This document shows positions 7,114-13,637 of a DNA stretch of 20,739 nucleotides, in pieces (within the stretch, counting starts at the first letter, position 1; each line of letters begins with the position of its first letter). This DNA comes from a virus: positions 1 to 20,739 of the IMG/VR virus record IMGVR_UViG_3300029908_000178; one strand, 5' to 3'. Position numbers and translations under genes: made by a program. Under the pieces are notes generated by a model that saw only the letters and a list, made by a program, of their open reading frames with translations, searched no databases and had not been told where the DNA came from.

Positions 7114-7719
7114 ATGGTTTATCTTTTTCAGGCAATGGCCAAGGCGCGTAGGCTTGCTGGTATTCCAAAGAATGCCTCCACACGGCCACAGGCATCGGCA
7201 TGGTATAGGGAACAGGCACTGGCTGCTACAAATGCGTCTGGTTCAAGAATTAAAGAGTCGGTTAATTCATCACAGACACTTAATAGAATAAATGATAATC
7301 ATATTGGTAAGATGTATTTCTTCATGTATGATCCGAAACACAAAGCCACATTACCTTATTATGATACTTTTCCTCTGATCTTTCCTATTGAGTTGTATAA
7401 GGATGGTTTCTTGGGTATCAATTTACATTACCTTCCACCTATGGCTAGGGCAAGGTTAATGGATGCCTTATATGAGACAGTAAACAATAAGAGATATGAC
7501 GCCACCACCAAATTAAAAATTAATTATCAAATATTAAAAGGTGCTAGTCAATATTCTGCATTTAAACCTTGCATCAAAAGATACTTATTCTCCTTCATGC
7601 GCTCGAATTTTATTAGAATCAATCCTGAAGTATGGGATTATGCGTTGCAACTTCCCGTGGCTAACTTTCAAAAACAATCACAGGAGACTGTTTGGCTCGA
7701 GAGTATGTTAAAGTTTTAA
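7114..7719 (+). CDS. Probable DNA end protector, gp2-like virion protein
   Basis: This 201-residue protein has an Arg/Lys/Ala-rich N-terminus. Its core (GKMYFFMYDPKHKATLPYYD near residues 68-87, then FPLIFPIELYKDGFLGINLH and a Leu-Pro-Pro) I associate with the gp2 DNA-end-protector family of T4-like phages. In T4, gp2 coats packaged DNA ends against host RecBCD. The position next to gp4 supports this, because genes 2 and 4 are neighbours in T4. It is shorter than T4 gp2 (about 274). I prefer the ATG at 7114, with GGGGA 11 bases upstream; ATG at 7096 or 7135 are alternatives. The family name rests on recall and synteny, so treat it as tentative. Confidence 0.5.
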   Translation: MVYLFQAMAKARRLAGIPKNASTRPQASAWYREQALAATNASGSRIKESVNSSQTLNRINDNHIGKMYFFMYDPKHKATLPYYDTFPLIFPIELYKDGFLGINLHYLPPMARARLMDALYETVNNKRYDATTKLKINYQILKGASQYSAFKPCIKRYLFSFMRSNFIRINPEVWDYALQLPVANFQKQSQETVWLESMLKF

Positions 7720-7727
7720 TTTTTACC

Positions 7728-7755
7728 TTGACATCTTCAATAATTAATCTATAAT
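7728..7755 (+). promoter_or_regulatory. Strong sigma70-type early promoter
   Basis: TTGACA at 7728-7733, a 16-base spacer and TATAAT at 7750-7755: both boxes are perfect consensus. It lies 22 bases before the ATG at 7778 and marks the switch from late head genes to the early-type small-gene block. Confidence 0.85.
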
Positions 7756-7777
7756 ATAAGGCTGAGAGGATTATATC

Positions 7778-7990
7778 ATGAAAATGTTGAAGGTAAAGGT
7801 TTCGAGCCTTGCTTATGAACTGATCAGAAAGAGATCCGTCACCAGTACAGTAAGTGGTGGAACTCAACTACCTGATGGAAATTGGCTTGTTGAACTGTCC
7901 CCTGATACTGTGGCAAGACTGGAAGAGCATGGTTATGTTTATGAGACCGTCTCAGACACTATTGAACGGTTGTTTTCGCCCAAGAATTGA
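7778..7990 (+). CDS. Small protein, unknown function, first gene of early block
   Basis: This 70-residue protein starts at ATG 7778 behind AGAGGA with 7-base spacing; an in-frame ATG two codons later is an alternative. It reads as a short beta protein followed by a helix: SGGTQLPDGNWLVELSPDTV then ARLEEHGYVYETVSDTIERL. I do not recognise it. As first gene after a consensus promoter it should be among the earliest and most strongly expressed, which fits a host-takeover role, but nothing in the sequence shows this. Confidence 0.7.
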   Translation: MKMLKVKVSSLAYELIRKRSVTSTVSGGTQLPDGNWLVELSPDTVARLEEHGYVYETVSDTIERLFSPKN

Positions 7991-8000
7991 GGATTATATT

Positions 8001-8200
8001 ATGAAAATGTATGTAATAATGAATGCAGTCGGTAATATAGTCGGTGTCTATTCTTCAAAAACGAAGATGCTCTTGAACATTATTTTAAATGGATTGATGA
8101 TCGTCCAATGCTACCGGCACGAGAAGTTGCAATGAATCGTGTTAAAGATGAAAACAACGAAATAATTAACTTGATGATTCGATTAATGAATGGAGAATAA
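8001..8200 (+). pseudogene. Small protein gene broken by one missing base (or frameshift at an A-run)
   Basis: The frame from ATG 8001 starts MKMYVIMNAVGNIVGVYSSK and then degrades. At the A-run 8057-8061 a shift to the -1 frame gives a natural continuation, NEDALEHYFKWIDDRPMLPA and on to a stop at 8198-8200. The combined product is 66 residues and the span is one base short of a multiple of three. The codons at the switch are TCA AAA ACG, so a tRNA-Lys on AAA could slip back one base and still pair, making translational frameshifting possible. A lost A in the genome or the assembly is at least as likely. The ribosome site (TGAGGA, 7 bases) is good. The family is unknown. Confidence 0.65.
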
Positions 8201-8202
8201 AA

Positions 8203-8373
8203 ATGAGTTTAGAAGCATTAAATGCCTTATATGGTTGGATTGCCGCTCGTAAGGCATATGAAAGCGCACTTAAACCAGATGATGAATATACTTCTGATGA
8301 CTTGAGAGAATTGTGCAGTTTATCATCTAAAATGTATGAGGCAGAAGATAAATTATTTGCACTTATGACTTAG
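8203..8373 (+). CDS. Small helical protein, unknown function
   Basis: A 56-residue protein from ATG 8203 to TAG 8371-8373, starting two bases after the previous gene, whose last codons supply the ribosome site (GGAG). It reads MSLEALNALYGWIAARKAYE, then an acidic turn, then a second helix ending ALMT. Two helices joined by PDDEYTSDD suggest a helical hairpin. No family recognised. Confidence 0.65.
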   Translation: MSLEALNALYGWIAARKAYESALKPDDEYTSDDLRELCSLSSKMYEAEDKLFALMT

Positions 8374-8380
8374 ATAAGTG

Positions 8381-8409
8381 TTGACATAAATAGAATTGCA
8401 TTATATAAT
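8381..8409 (+). promoter_or_regulatory. Strong sigma70-type early promoter
   Basis: TTGACA at 8381-8386, a 17-base spacer and TATAAT at 8404-8409: a full consensus promoter with ideal spacing, 22 bases before the ATG at 8432. It starts eight bases after the previous stop codon. Confidence 0.88.
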
Positions 8410-8431
8410 TTATTAATTATGGAGATTGATT

Positions 8432-8671
8432 ATGACGCCGTTGTGGAAACTACCTCACGCCACAGTACCACACCCAAAATATCCAGAGATTGAAGTTAGG
8501 CTCACTGGTTTTGATGGAAACATATTCTCAATCATGGGCCGAATTAGTAAGGCGATGTTTGAGGGAGGAATAGAACAGAATATTATTAAACAGTTCATTG
8601 ATGAAGTATCCGAATCGGATTCATATGAAAATGCACTAATTGTGTGTCGGAATTGGGTCTGGTGTTTTTGA
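8432..8671 (+). CDS. Small conserved-looking phage protein, unknown function
   Basis: A 79-residue protein. ATG 8432 has GGAG 7 bases upstream and is preferred over an in-frame TTG at 8426. The pattern of a strand with LTGFDGNIFSIMGRISKAM followed by a helix and a late NWVW resembles small proteins common in tailed phages, in which DGN-F-I-G precedes a helix and a Trp-Val ends the chain. I cannot assign a role. Its TGA overlaps the next ATG by one base (TGATG), so the two are translationally coupled. Confidence 0.7.
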   Translation: MTPLWKLPHATVPHPKYPEIEVRLTGFDGNIFSIMGRISKAMFEGGIEQNIIKQFIDEVSESDSYENALIVCRNWVWCF

Positions 8672-8838
8672 TGGCACACGACTGTAATACGTGCAAATAT
8701 TACCCTAATAAATGTTGGGGTGATTTTAGAGGGTGTAATATGTATAAGCCCCATCAGATAAGTTTTACTGGAGTTGCCTTATTTTTACTCCTAGTAGTAA
8801 TATTCTATGGGGTAATAATCTTTCTAGCGATTGTATGA
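8671..8838 (+). CDS. Cys-rich single-pass membrane peptide
   Basis: A 55-residue protein from ATG 8671. The N-terminal 26 residues carry four cysteines (5, 8, 15, 22) in a CxxC...C...C arrangement that could bind a metal. Residues about 33-55 are a strongly hydrophobic helix (VALFLLLVVIFYGVIIFLAI) that should span the inner membrane. With no charged residues after the helix, the cysteine head is probably cytoplasmic or periplasmic by simple insertion; orientation is not clear. It overlaps the next gene by 4 bases. No family recognised. Confidence 0.72.
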   Translation: MAHDCNTCKYYPNKCWGDFRGCNMYKPHQISFTGVALFLLLVVIFYGVIIFLAIV

Positions 8839-9029
8839 AAATGGCAAGTAAATTATTTGACCATCCAGACGTAGGACGTCGTGTACGATCTAAAGCAATA
8901 GGTATCTGTCCAGAATTTGATGGTGTAATTATGGAAGTATGGATTCAACATAAGGTACATTATCTTATTAAAGATAAAGATGGTAAGGGATGGCATAGAA
9001 ACAGGAGTGATATTCTTTTATGGTATTGA
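8835..9029 (+). CDS. Small SH3/KOW-like protein, unknown function
   Basis: A 64-residue protein starting in the 4-base ATGA overlap with the membrane peptide. The pattern VGRRVRSKAIGI...GVIMEVWI...YLIKDKDGKGWHRNRSDI looks like a small beta barrel in which a loop follows G-x-V and an Arg-rich end closes the chain. It lacks the LQMxFDF tail of the minus-strand paralogues, so I do not count it with them. Confidence 0.65.
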   Translation: MKMASKLFDHPDVGRRVRSKAIGICPEFDGVIMEVWIQHKVHYLIKDKDGKGWHRNRSDILLWY

Positions 9030-9169
9030 AAAATAAAAAGTTAATTAGTTGCTCACGTTGCGATAAGACGCCAGAAGAAGGTGCATCGTTAAAGAAATGT
9101 GGAGTTCATATGTTTATTTGTTCTGCTTGTATTGCAGGAAAAGGAGAGAAAGTTTATGAGAGGATATGA
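9020..9169 (+). CDS. Zinc-ribbon mini-protein
   Basis: A 49-residue protein from ATG 9020 to TGA 9167-9169, overlapping the previous gene by 10 bases and the next by 14. It has two cysteine pairs, CSRC at residues 11-14 and CSAC at 34-37, about 19 residues apart, plus a further Cys27 and His30. This is the spacing of a small zinc ribbon, as found in phage transcription or nucleic-acid-binding mini-proteins. No ribosome site of note, so translation is probably coupled. Confidence 0.65.
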   Translation: MVLKNKKLISCSRCDKTPEEGASLKKCGVHMFICSACIAGKGEKVYERI

Positions 9170-9434
9170 TGATCGTTATGATGATATTGATTGGAATAGT
9201 GGCAGTATGTTTAAAGAAGATCCAGTTGAATTATCATTAAATGATATGTGCAGTACTATTATTTTGAGTATTAAAAGGTTACAAAATCTTCAAAAGGAAT
9301 TACAGGCTGCTGGTGTAGATTATGATTTGATTAAGAATATTCAGAGAATACATACTAATTTGAGTACAGATTATAGTATTTTTGTCAAAACATTAAATAA
9401 TGCTATTGACTCAACACCCTCATTATATAATTAA
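9156..9434 (+). CDS. Helical small protein, unknown function
   Basis: A 92-residue protein from ATG 9156, chosen because AGGAGAG lies just upstream and because a longer frame from 9099 would start inside the zinc-ribbon gene. The N-terminus is Asp/Arg-rich (MRGYDDRYDDIDW). Residues 25-90 form two long amphipathic helices around a break at AGVDYD, which could make a coiled-coil dimer. No family recognised. Confidence 0.68.
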   Translation: MRGYDDRYDDIDWNSGSMFKEDPVELSLNDMCSTIILSIKRLQNLQKELQAAGVDYDLIKNIQRIHTNLSTDYSIFVKTLNNAIDSTPSLYN

Positions 9435-9447
9435 AAAGGAATATGGT

Positions 9448-9714
9448 TTGAGTAAATTTTATGGTTCATTAAATGATAAAGTAAAAGTTTATATTGACCA
9501 GAATGTTTTGGATAATAAGAAACTTGCCACTCATCGGCATAACAAAAGAAATACTGAATATCTGTACATTGGTACAGCAGAACTACAAGTATCGTCTCAG
9601 CCACATCTTTCAGAAGGCACAGAACTGGCAGTTTATCGTTCAATAAAGGATGGAAAACTCTATGCTCGTCCTTGGAGTGAGTTCAATGATGATAATCGAT
9701 TTACAAAATTATAA
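9448..9714 (+). CDS. DUF1653-like small protein
   Basis: The C-terminal half has the order of the DUF1653 family: an RH-x-K opening, then GTAELQ, then EGTELAVYRSIKDGKLYARP and a closing F. That family is small, probably a beta barrel, and of unknown function. I prefer the TTG start at 9448, giving 88 residues, because AAGGA lies 7 bases upstream; an in-frame ATG at 9400 would overlap the previous gene by 35 bases and has no ribosome site. An ATG at 9443 is in another frame and stops at once. It lies 12 bases before the methyltransferase gene. Confidence 0.6.
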   Translation: MSKFYGSLNDKVKVYIDQNVLDNKKLATHRHNKRNTEYLYIGTAELQVSSQPHLSEGTELAVYRSIKDGKLYARPWSEFNDDNRFTKL

Positions 9715-9726
9715 TAGAGGACAAAG

Positions 9727-10767
9727 ATGTTAGTATCACCAGATAAGAAAGTTAAATTATATTTCGGTAGTTGTTTAGATGTATTACCAACATTAGAACC
9801 AAACTCTATTGATTCTTGTGTCTGCGACCCGCCCTATGAGATTAATTTCAAAGGTAATGCTTGGGATAACAGCGGTGTTGCTTTCCAAAAGGAAACTTGG
9901 GAAAAGGTATTCCGTGTATTGAAGCCGGGAGCCTTCCTACTTGCTTTCTCTGCCACTAGAACTTATCATCGTATGGTATGTGGTATTGAAGATGCCGGAT
10001 TCGTTATTAAGGACCAGCTAGGTTGGGTTTATTCCAACGGTTGGCCAAAGAATTTAGATATTTCTAAGGCAATGAAGAAGAATGGTATTCCAAATGCCGA
10101 AGATTATCGTGGTATTGGAACTGCTTTGAGTCCTTCATGGGAGCCAATTGTTCTTGCACAGAAGCCACTTGAAGGTACTTATATTGATAACATCTTAAAA
10201 TATACTTGTGGTGGACTTAATATACATGAGTCAAGAATTGGTGATGAAGTTCGTACACATCCTTTGACACCTATTAATTTCTTTGGTATTGATGCTGGTG
10301 AGCATAGAGGTGAGATTCAGGAATATGTAGGCAGATGGCCTAAGAACATAATCCATGACGGTTCTCCTGAAGTTGAAAACACATTCAAAGAGAGTACATC
10401 GATTCGGTCAAAAGAAAATCCAGCACGATACTTTTACAGCGCAAAGGCATCAACAAAAGAAAAAGAAAATACTTCTCATTCTACTGTTAAGCCTTTGGCA
10501 TTGATGAGATACCTGTGCAAGTTAGTCACTCCAAAAGGTGGAACAGTATTGGATCTGTTCGCTGGTTCAGGTACGACTGGCGCGGCGGCTCGAAAGGATG
10601 GTTATAAAAGCGTTTTAATCGAGCTAACGCCTACCTTTCAGGGCGATATCGCGCGTAGGCTAGGGCTTAACCCTGACTTTAATAGCGTTGATGAGTCAAT
10701 CGATACGGATGCAGATTATGTAGAGAATGCACCACCTGCCGATCTAGTTTCGTTCTTTGATGATTAA
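9727..10767 (+). CDS. DNA methyltransferase, beta class (N6-adenine or N4-cytosine)
   Basis: A 346-residue enzyme that transfers a methyl group from S-adenosylmethionine to an exocyclic amine of a DNA base. The catalytic DPPY motif is at residues 34-37 and the cofactor loop FAGSGTTG at 278-285, so the order is catalytic first, cofactor second, which defines the beta class. Other matches are LKPGAFLLAF near residue 70 and STVKPLALMRYL at 252-263. Target specificity cannot be read from sequence. No restriction partner is nearby, so it is an orphan enzyme, most likely masking phage DNA from host nucleases or acting in timing. The C-terminal 30 residues are acidic and end in LVSFFDD. The segment around 10560-10680 is richer in G and C than its surroundings. 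Confidence 0.93.
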   Translation: MLVSPDKKVKLYFGSCLDVLPTLEPNSIDSCVCDPPYEINFKGNAWDNSGVAFQKETWEKVFRVLKPGAFLLAFSATRTYHRMVCGIEDAGFVIKDQLGWVYSNGWPKNLDISKAMKKNGIPNAEDYRGIGTALSPSWEPIVLAQKPLEGTYIDNILKYTCGGLNIHESRIGDEVRTHPLTPINFFGIDAGEHRGEIQEYVGRWPKNIIHDGSPEVENTFKESTSIRSKENPARYFYSAKASTKEKENTSHSTVKPLALMRYLCKLVTPKGGTVLDLFAGSGTTGAAARKDGYKSVLIELTPTFQGDIARRLGLNPDFNSVDESIDTDADYVENAPPADLVSFFDD

Positions 10768-10778
10768 GGAATATGTAA

Positions 10779-11051
10779 ATGTGGTCAAAATATCCAGATA
10801 ATGAACCATTAACTCCGGGTTATTATTACACTTATTACTACTATACAGAAAAGGATCGACATTTTTATAAAGCCCACTATTGGAATGGTGGTGAGTGGAT
10901 TTGGAATAGGGGTAGAGTTCCAGTTGTAAAAGGGTTTATTGAAGAATCATATAACCCATATTATGTACCATGTACATTATGGGGATATGAGGAAGAAAGA
11001 ACAGATAGAATTGGGATATTTCCAGAGGATGTGGATGTAAAATGCGATTAG
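10779..11051 (+). CDS. Tyr/Trp-rich small protein, possibly DUF551-like
   Basis: A 90-residue protein starting 11 bases after the methyltransferase. It opens MWSKYPDNEPLTPGYYYTYY and continues with KAHYWNGGEWIW. The order W-x-x-x-P-x-x-x-P, a strand, then a YWNGGEW turn recalls the DUF551 type of small phage and bacterial proteins. The similarity is by eye only. It overlaps the next gene by 10 bases. Confidence 0.6.
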   Translation: MWSKYPDNEPLTPGYYYTYYYYTEKDRHFYKAHYWNGGEWIWNRGRVPVVKGFIEESYNPYYVPCTLWGYEEERTDRIGIFPEDVDVKCD

Positions 11052-11374
11052 TTATTCTTGAAAGTCCCTTTGCGGGTGATGTTGAAACGAATATTAAATA
11101 TGCTCGTTCCTGTGTTCGTGATAGTGTTTTACGAGGTGAGAGTCCGATAGCAAGTCATCTACTCTTTACACAAGAAGGGATATTAAATGATGATATTGAA
11201 GAGGAACGCAATTTAGGTATTGCTGCCGGGCTGGCATGGAGAAGGGTTGCTCAATGTTCTGTAGTTTATATCGATAATGGTATCAGCCGGGGAATGGAGT
11301 ATGGAATTAAAACTGCAAAGGATGCAGGTATTCCAGTTGAATATAGGAGTTTATTTTATGGCCGAATTTCGTAA
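11042..11374 (+). CDS. DUF7768-like protein (Rossmann-type, deoxyribosyltransferase-related fold)
   Basis: This 110-residue protein has the recurring pattern of a widespread phage and bacterial family: ESPFAGDVETNIKYAR at the start, then PIASHLLFTQEGILND, ERNLGIAAGLAW, VVYIDNGISRGMEYGI and a final PVEYRS. The alternation of strands and helices and the GIS-x-GM-x-Y-GI loop fit a nucleotide-binding Rossmann-like fold related to DUF4406 and nucleoside 2-deoxyribosyltransferases. Whether it acts on nucleotides is not established. Position after a DNA methyltransferase allows a nucleotide-metabolism role, but that is inference. Confidence 0.7.
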   Translation: MRLVILESPFAGDVETNIKYARSCVRDSVLRGESPIASHLLFTQEGILNDDIEEERNLGIAAGLAWRRVAQCSVVYIDNGISRGMEYGIKTAKDAGIPVEYRSLFYGRIS

Positions 11375-11573
11375 GTTTTATATCAAAGGTGTAAAGGGAT
11401 CAAAAACTATAGACGAACTAAGAGTGGATGATATTTTTATTTACACTGAGGATGATGACGACGACGGTGAGAGTCATGGTTTATATAAGTGTACTAAGAC
11501 ATGCTACCTTAATGAAGAAGGTAAACGTGCAGTTGAAGTGATTCCAGTGAGGGAAGATTATGAGTGCAAATGA
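11358..11573 (+). CDS. Small acidic protein, unknown function
   Basis: A 71-residue protein. The ATG at 11358 is chosen because GGAG lies 8 bases upstream; upstream codons in the same frame belong to the overlapping DUF7768-like gene. It contains a loop of five consecutive Asp (TEDDDDDGES) between two beta strands, then YKCTKTCYLNEEGK. A small beta barrel with an acidic loop is likely. No family recognised. Confidence 0.65.
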   Translation: MAEFRKFYIKGVKGSKTIDELRVDDIFIYTEDDDDDGESHGLYKCTKTCYLNEEGKRAVEVIPVREDYECK

Positions 11574-11748
11574 TGGACTTTATTGGGCACCACGCCTAAC
11601 TGATGGCATTGATGTAATGTATTATATGGCATATAATAACTGGTTTGCTTATTGTAATGCAGTAAATGCGCTTTATAAACCATTTGATTATGAATGCTTG
11701 CAGTGGCATTATGATTTTGCCGTAAAAGATGGAATTGTTTTTTGTTAA
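11560..11748 (+). CDS. Aromatic-rich small protein, unknown function
   Basis: A 62-residue protein overlapping the previous gene by 14 bases, with GAGGGAAG upstream. It is rich in Tyr, Trp and Met (GIDVMYYMAYNNWFAYCNAV) and probably forms two helices. Nothing identifies a function. Confidence 0.6.
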   Translation: MSANDGLYWAPRLTDGIDVMYYMAYNNWFAYCNAVNALYKPFDYECLQWHYDFAVKDGIVFC

Positions 11749-11764
11749 TGAATAGGGATATATT

Positions 11765-11944
11765 ATGACTGAATGGAATGATCCAATAGAATATCCTGAA
11801 TATAATAAACCATTACCTTCTGAATCAAATAGGAGGCATCAAGGAAGTTTAGATGCCGCAGCAAAGAAACCTGCTTTATCAAGAGATAAACATTATCTAA
11901 TTGGTTATAATTTATATTTAGATATGATTAATAGAAAGAAATAA
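11765..11944 (+). CDS. Small protein, unknown function
   Basis: A 59-residue protein from ATG 11765 to TAA 11942-11944, directly abutting the next start codon. The first half is Pro/Glu/Asn-rich and probably disordered (MTEWNDPIEYPEYNKPLPSE). The second half is basic, with helices around LDAAAKKPALSRDKHYLIGY. A weak AGGGATA lies upstream. Confidence 0.6.
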   Translation: MTEWNDPIEYPEYNKPLPSESNRRHQGSLDAAAKKPALSRDKHYLIGYNLYLDMINRKK

Positions 11945-12537
11945 ATGATAACTTTTCGTGAAGCCTCAACTAACATACTCATTAAGTACTCTGTCAATCC
12001 TCTCTTTACTGAGTTTATGGAGATGGATCTAATTAATAAGGATGTGATACTCGCGGGAGGATCACTCCGACATCTTTTTAATGAAGATGAATTGATCTGC
12101 GATTTTGACGTATTCTTTACCAATAGAGAATCTGCTATTGAGACAGGTTTGATCTTAGAAAAAAATGATTATAAGATTATCGTTAAATGCCCATTAGGTC
12201 ATCTAACGACATATAGGAAGATAGCAAAGTTCAGTTGATTACAGAAAGAACTTATTTTGGTGTTCAAGATCTAATTGATAGTTTTGATATTACTGCCTGT
12301 AGATTCGCCTATGATGGTACTAACATCCATACATATTATTCCGCCATCCGGGATGTTAAAAATAAGGTTATCAATCTGCATACTATTACTCATGCTGCAG
12401 CGACGTTTAAACGTATCCTAAAATATCAGACGAAAGGATATAATGTTTCAAGAAGCTGTATCTCGAAGTATGTGGATACAATATATCAATCAGGCATCAA
12501 CGGTAAGGAATTGGATATGCGTTTTTATATAGATTAA
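11945..12537 (+). pseudogene. Nucleotidyltransferase-fold protein, split by a single-base frameshift
   Basis: The N-terminal frame (ATG 11945) carries the nucleotidyltransferase signature: VILAGGSLRHLF at residues 34-45, then the metal-binding pair Asp53-x-Asp55 in CDFDVFF, as in CCA-adding and related enzymes. That frame stops at TGA 12236-12238. The other frame opens at 12217 and reads SKVQLITERTYFGVQDLIDS, continuing through FDITACRFAYDG and a basic helical C-terminus to TAA at 12537. The two halves fit end to end with one base restored between 12214 and 12236, giving about 197 residues. The span is one base short of a multiple of three. The active-site motifs are all in the first half. 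Its substrate is unknown. It is the last plus-strand gene before the terminator. Confidence 0.7.
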
Positions 12538-12556
12538 TGGTGTGGTTGAAGATACA

Positions 12557-12591
12557 AAAATACCGACATCAATAATTGATGTCGGTATTTT
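12557..12591. terminator. Bidirectional intrinsic terminator
   Basis: A perfect 16-bp stem (12557-12572 with 12576-12591) closes a 3-base TAA loop. Its core CCGACATCAA pairs with TTGATGTCGG, flanked by A-runs on one side and T-runs on the other. It therefore acts as a hairpin plus U-tract in both directions. It lies exactly between converging genes that end at 12537 (plus) and 12593 (minus). Confidence 0.93.
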
Positions 12592-12592
12592 G

Positions 12593-12820
12593 TTAAATAT
12601 TATAGCGTAGCGCATCAAGAAATCGGTTAAGTTTGACCTGTTCAGCTAATTTGCTATGTTGAAACCAACCTTCAACAAACTCACGTGCCATTCGCATTTT
12701 CCAAGGGTGATTGTTGAATATCCCTAAATGATCATATGACCATTGACGAATTATTTCATCCTCCAGCATAGCTGAAATGGTGCCTTCTTCATCGTCTACA
12801 AGTATTAATCTCTGTGTCAT
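12593..12820 (-). CDS. Small protein, unknown function, last gene of the minus-strand block
   Basis: A 75-residue protein, ATG 12820, with GGGGAAGG overlapping the end of the HNH gene upstream. The N-terminus is acidic (LVDDEEGTISAMLEDEI); the rest is helical and Trp/His-rich (MRMAREFVEGWFQHSKLAEQ). It ends inside the right flank of the terminator. No family recognised. Confidence 0.68.
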   Translation of the reverse strand: MTQRLILVDDEEGTISAMLEDEIIRQWSYDHLGIFNNHPWKMRMAREFVEGWFQHSKLAEQVKLNRFLDALRYNI

Positions 12821-12821
12821 T

Positions 12822-13145
12822 TTACCTTCCCCTATTAGCTTCTTTTAACCCCACCTGAAAAGCTAAACGAGTCAAATTATAAACGAACAGGTCAAACTCT
12901 TCACGCATTTCTTTTAGAGTCGTAGCAGTTTTGTTTCGAAGATAATGTTCGAACACCTCTGGTGGTTGATATCCCTTGGTGGAGTTGCATTTATAACATG
13001 CTACCACAACGAGTCCTTTATCAACCACTTTAGTGAACCGCTTTGGCTCGTAATGGTCACGAGTTCGAAGTGCTTCCGGGTTATTCTTTGCCTCTGGTGT
13101 TTTGGCCTTGTAAGTAAGTTGTTTGCAGTAATAGCAGGTAGTCAT
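12822..13145 (-). CDS. HNH-type endonuclease-like protein
   Basis: A 107-residue protein with the layout of a small HNH nuclease. A first zinc knuckle CYYC lies at residues 4-7. The catalytic-type strand and turn RTRDHYEPKRF follows near residue 28, and a second knuckle with the Asn loop, CYKCNSTKG, near residue 51. A helix with PEVFEHYL then takes the place of the final His. The C-terminal 40 residues are helical. Enzymes of this size can be homing nucleases, packaging-associated nucleases or restriction enzymes. No intron or terminase gene is nearby, so the role is open. The start is ATG 13145, 12 bases after the first FDF-tail paralogue. Confidence 0.72.
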   Translation of the reverse strand: MTTCYYCKQLTYKAKTPEAKNNPEALRTRDHYEPKRFTKVVDKGLVVVACYKCNSTKGYQPPEVFEHYLRNKTATTLKEMREEFDLFVYNLTRLAFQVGLKEANRGR

Positions 13146-13157
13146 ATTATAAATCCT

Positions 13158-13382
13158 TCAGAAGTCAAAAACCATTTGAAGTTTTGGTGCTAATTTTTTG
13201 AGTCGGTAGGCAAAGTATCCACCAACACAATTATCATCCCATCTAACAGTAATAAGGGTAGTATCATCGTATTGATTAGGAGGAATATGAAGAACTACTC
13301 CTTTTTCACCAAATTCTCTAACACCATGATTATACTCATTAAAGATGACGATTTCACCTACACTAAATTGATGTAACTGCAT
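13158..13382 (-). CDS. FDF-tail paralogue 1 (SH3/KOW-like, tail KLQMVFDF)
   Basis: A 74-residue protein, last of six tandem paralogues in transcription order. The body follows the shared pattern: VGEIVIFN, an insertion loop, GEKGVVLHI, then VRWDDN and YRLKKL, which suits a five-strand SH3/KOW barrel. It ends KLQMVFDF. The closest relative is the next copy upstream (REFGEKGVV against REYGEKGIV; GGYFAYRL against NGYYAYRL). It is preceded by the shared ribosome segment GGAGAAGTGATATG. Function unknown; see the finding on the tail. Confidence 0.75.
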   Translation of the reverse strand: MQLHQFSVGEIVIFNEYNHGVREFGEKGVVLHIPPNQYDDTTLITVRWDDNCVGGYFAYRLKKLAPKLQMVFDF

Positions 13383-13394
13383 ATCACTTCTCCA

Positions 13395-13625
13395 TCAGAA
13401 TTCGAAGGTCATCTGCAACTTTTGATATTTTGCAAGGCGATAAGCATAATAACCATTCGAAAGTTTATCTTTTTCCCACATGACAGTGACCATAACTTCT
13501 GCACCATCTAATATATCATCTATATAAGTAACTATTCCTTTTTCCCCATATTCACGATAGCGAGAATATTGTCCACCGTGTTCATTCCATATGACAGTAT
13601 CATCAATTTGAAATTCGCATAACAT
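13395..13625 (-). CDS. FDF-tail paralogue 2 (tail KLQMTFEF)
   Basis: A 76-residue protein, sister of paralogue 1: IDDTVIWNEHG, REYGEKGIVTYI, VMVTVMWEKD, NGYYAYRLAKY, ending KLQMTFEF. Both Asp-to-Glu and Val-to-Thr changes in the tail keep its aromatic and Met positions. The ribosome segment GGAGAAGTGATATG is the same as for paralogue 1, and the gap between the two genes is 12 bases. Confidence 0.75.
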   Translation of the reverse strand: MLCEFQIDDTVIWNEHGGQYSRYREYGEKGIVTYIDDILDGAEVMVTVMWEKDKLSNGYYAYRLAKYQKLQMTFEF

Positions 13626-13637
13626 ATCACTTCTCCA

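Noticed and set aside
5800-7719. A group I intron around the homing endonuclease
   Set aside because: The flanking gp4 and probable gp2 genes are complete and not interrupted, so the endonuclease is free-standing.
8835-9029. Adding the plus-strand small barrel protein to the FDF-tail family
   Set aside because: The body pattern is only loosely similar and the tail ends ILLWY, without the QMxF[DE]F motif.
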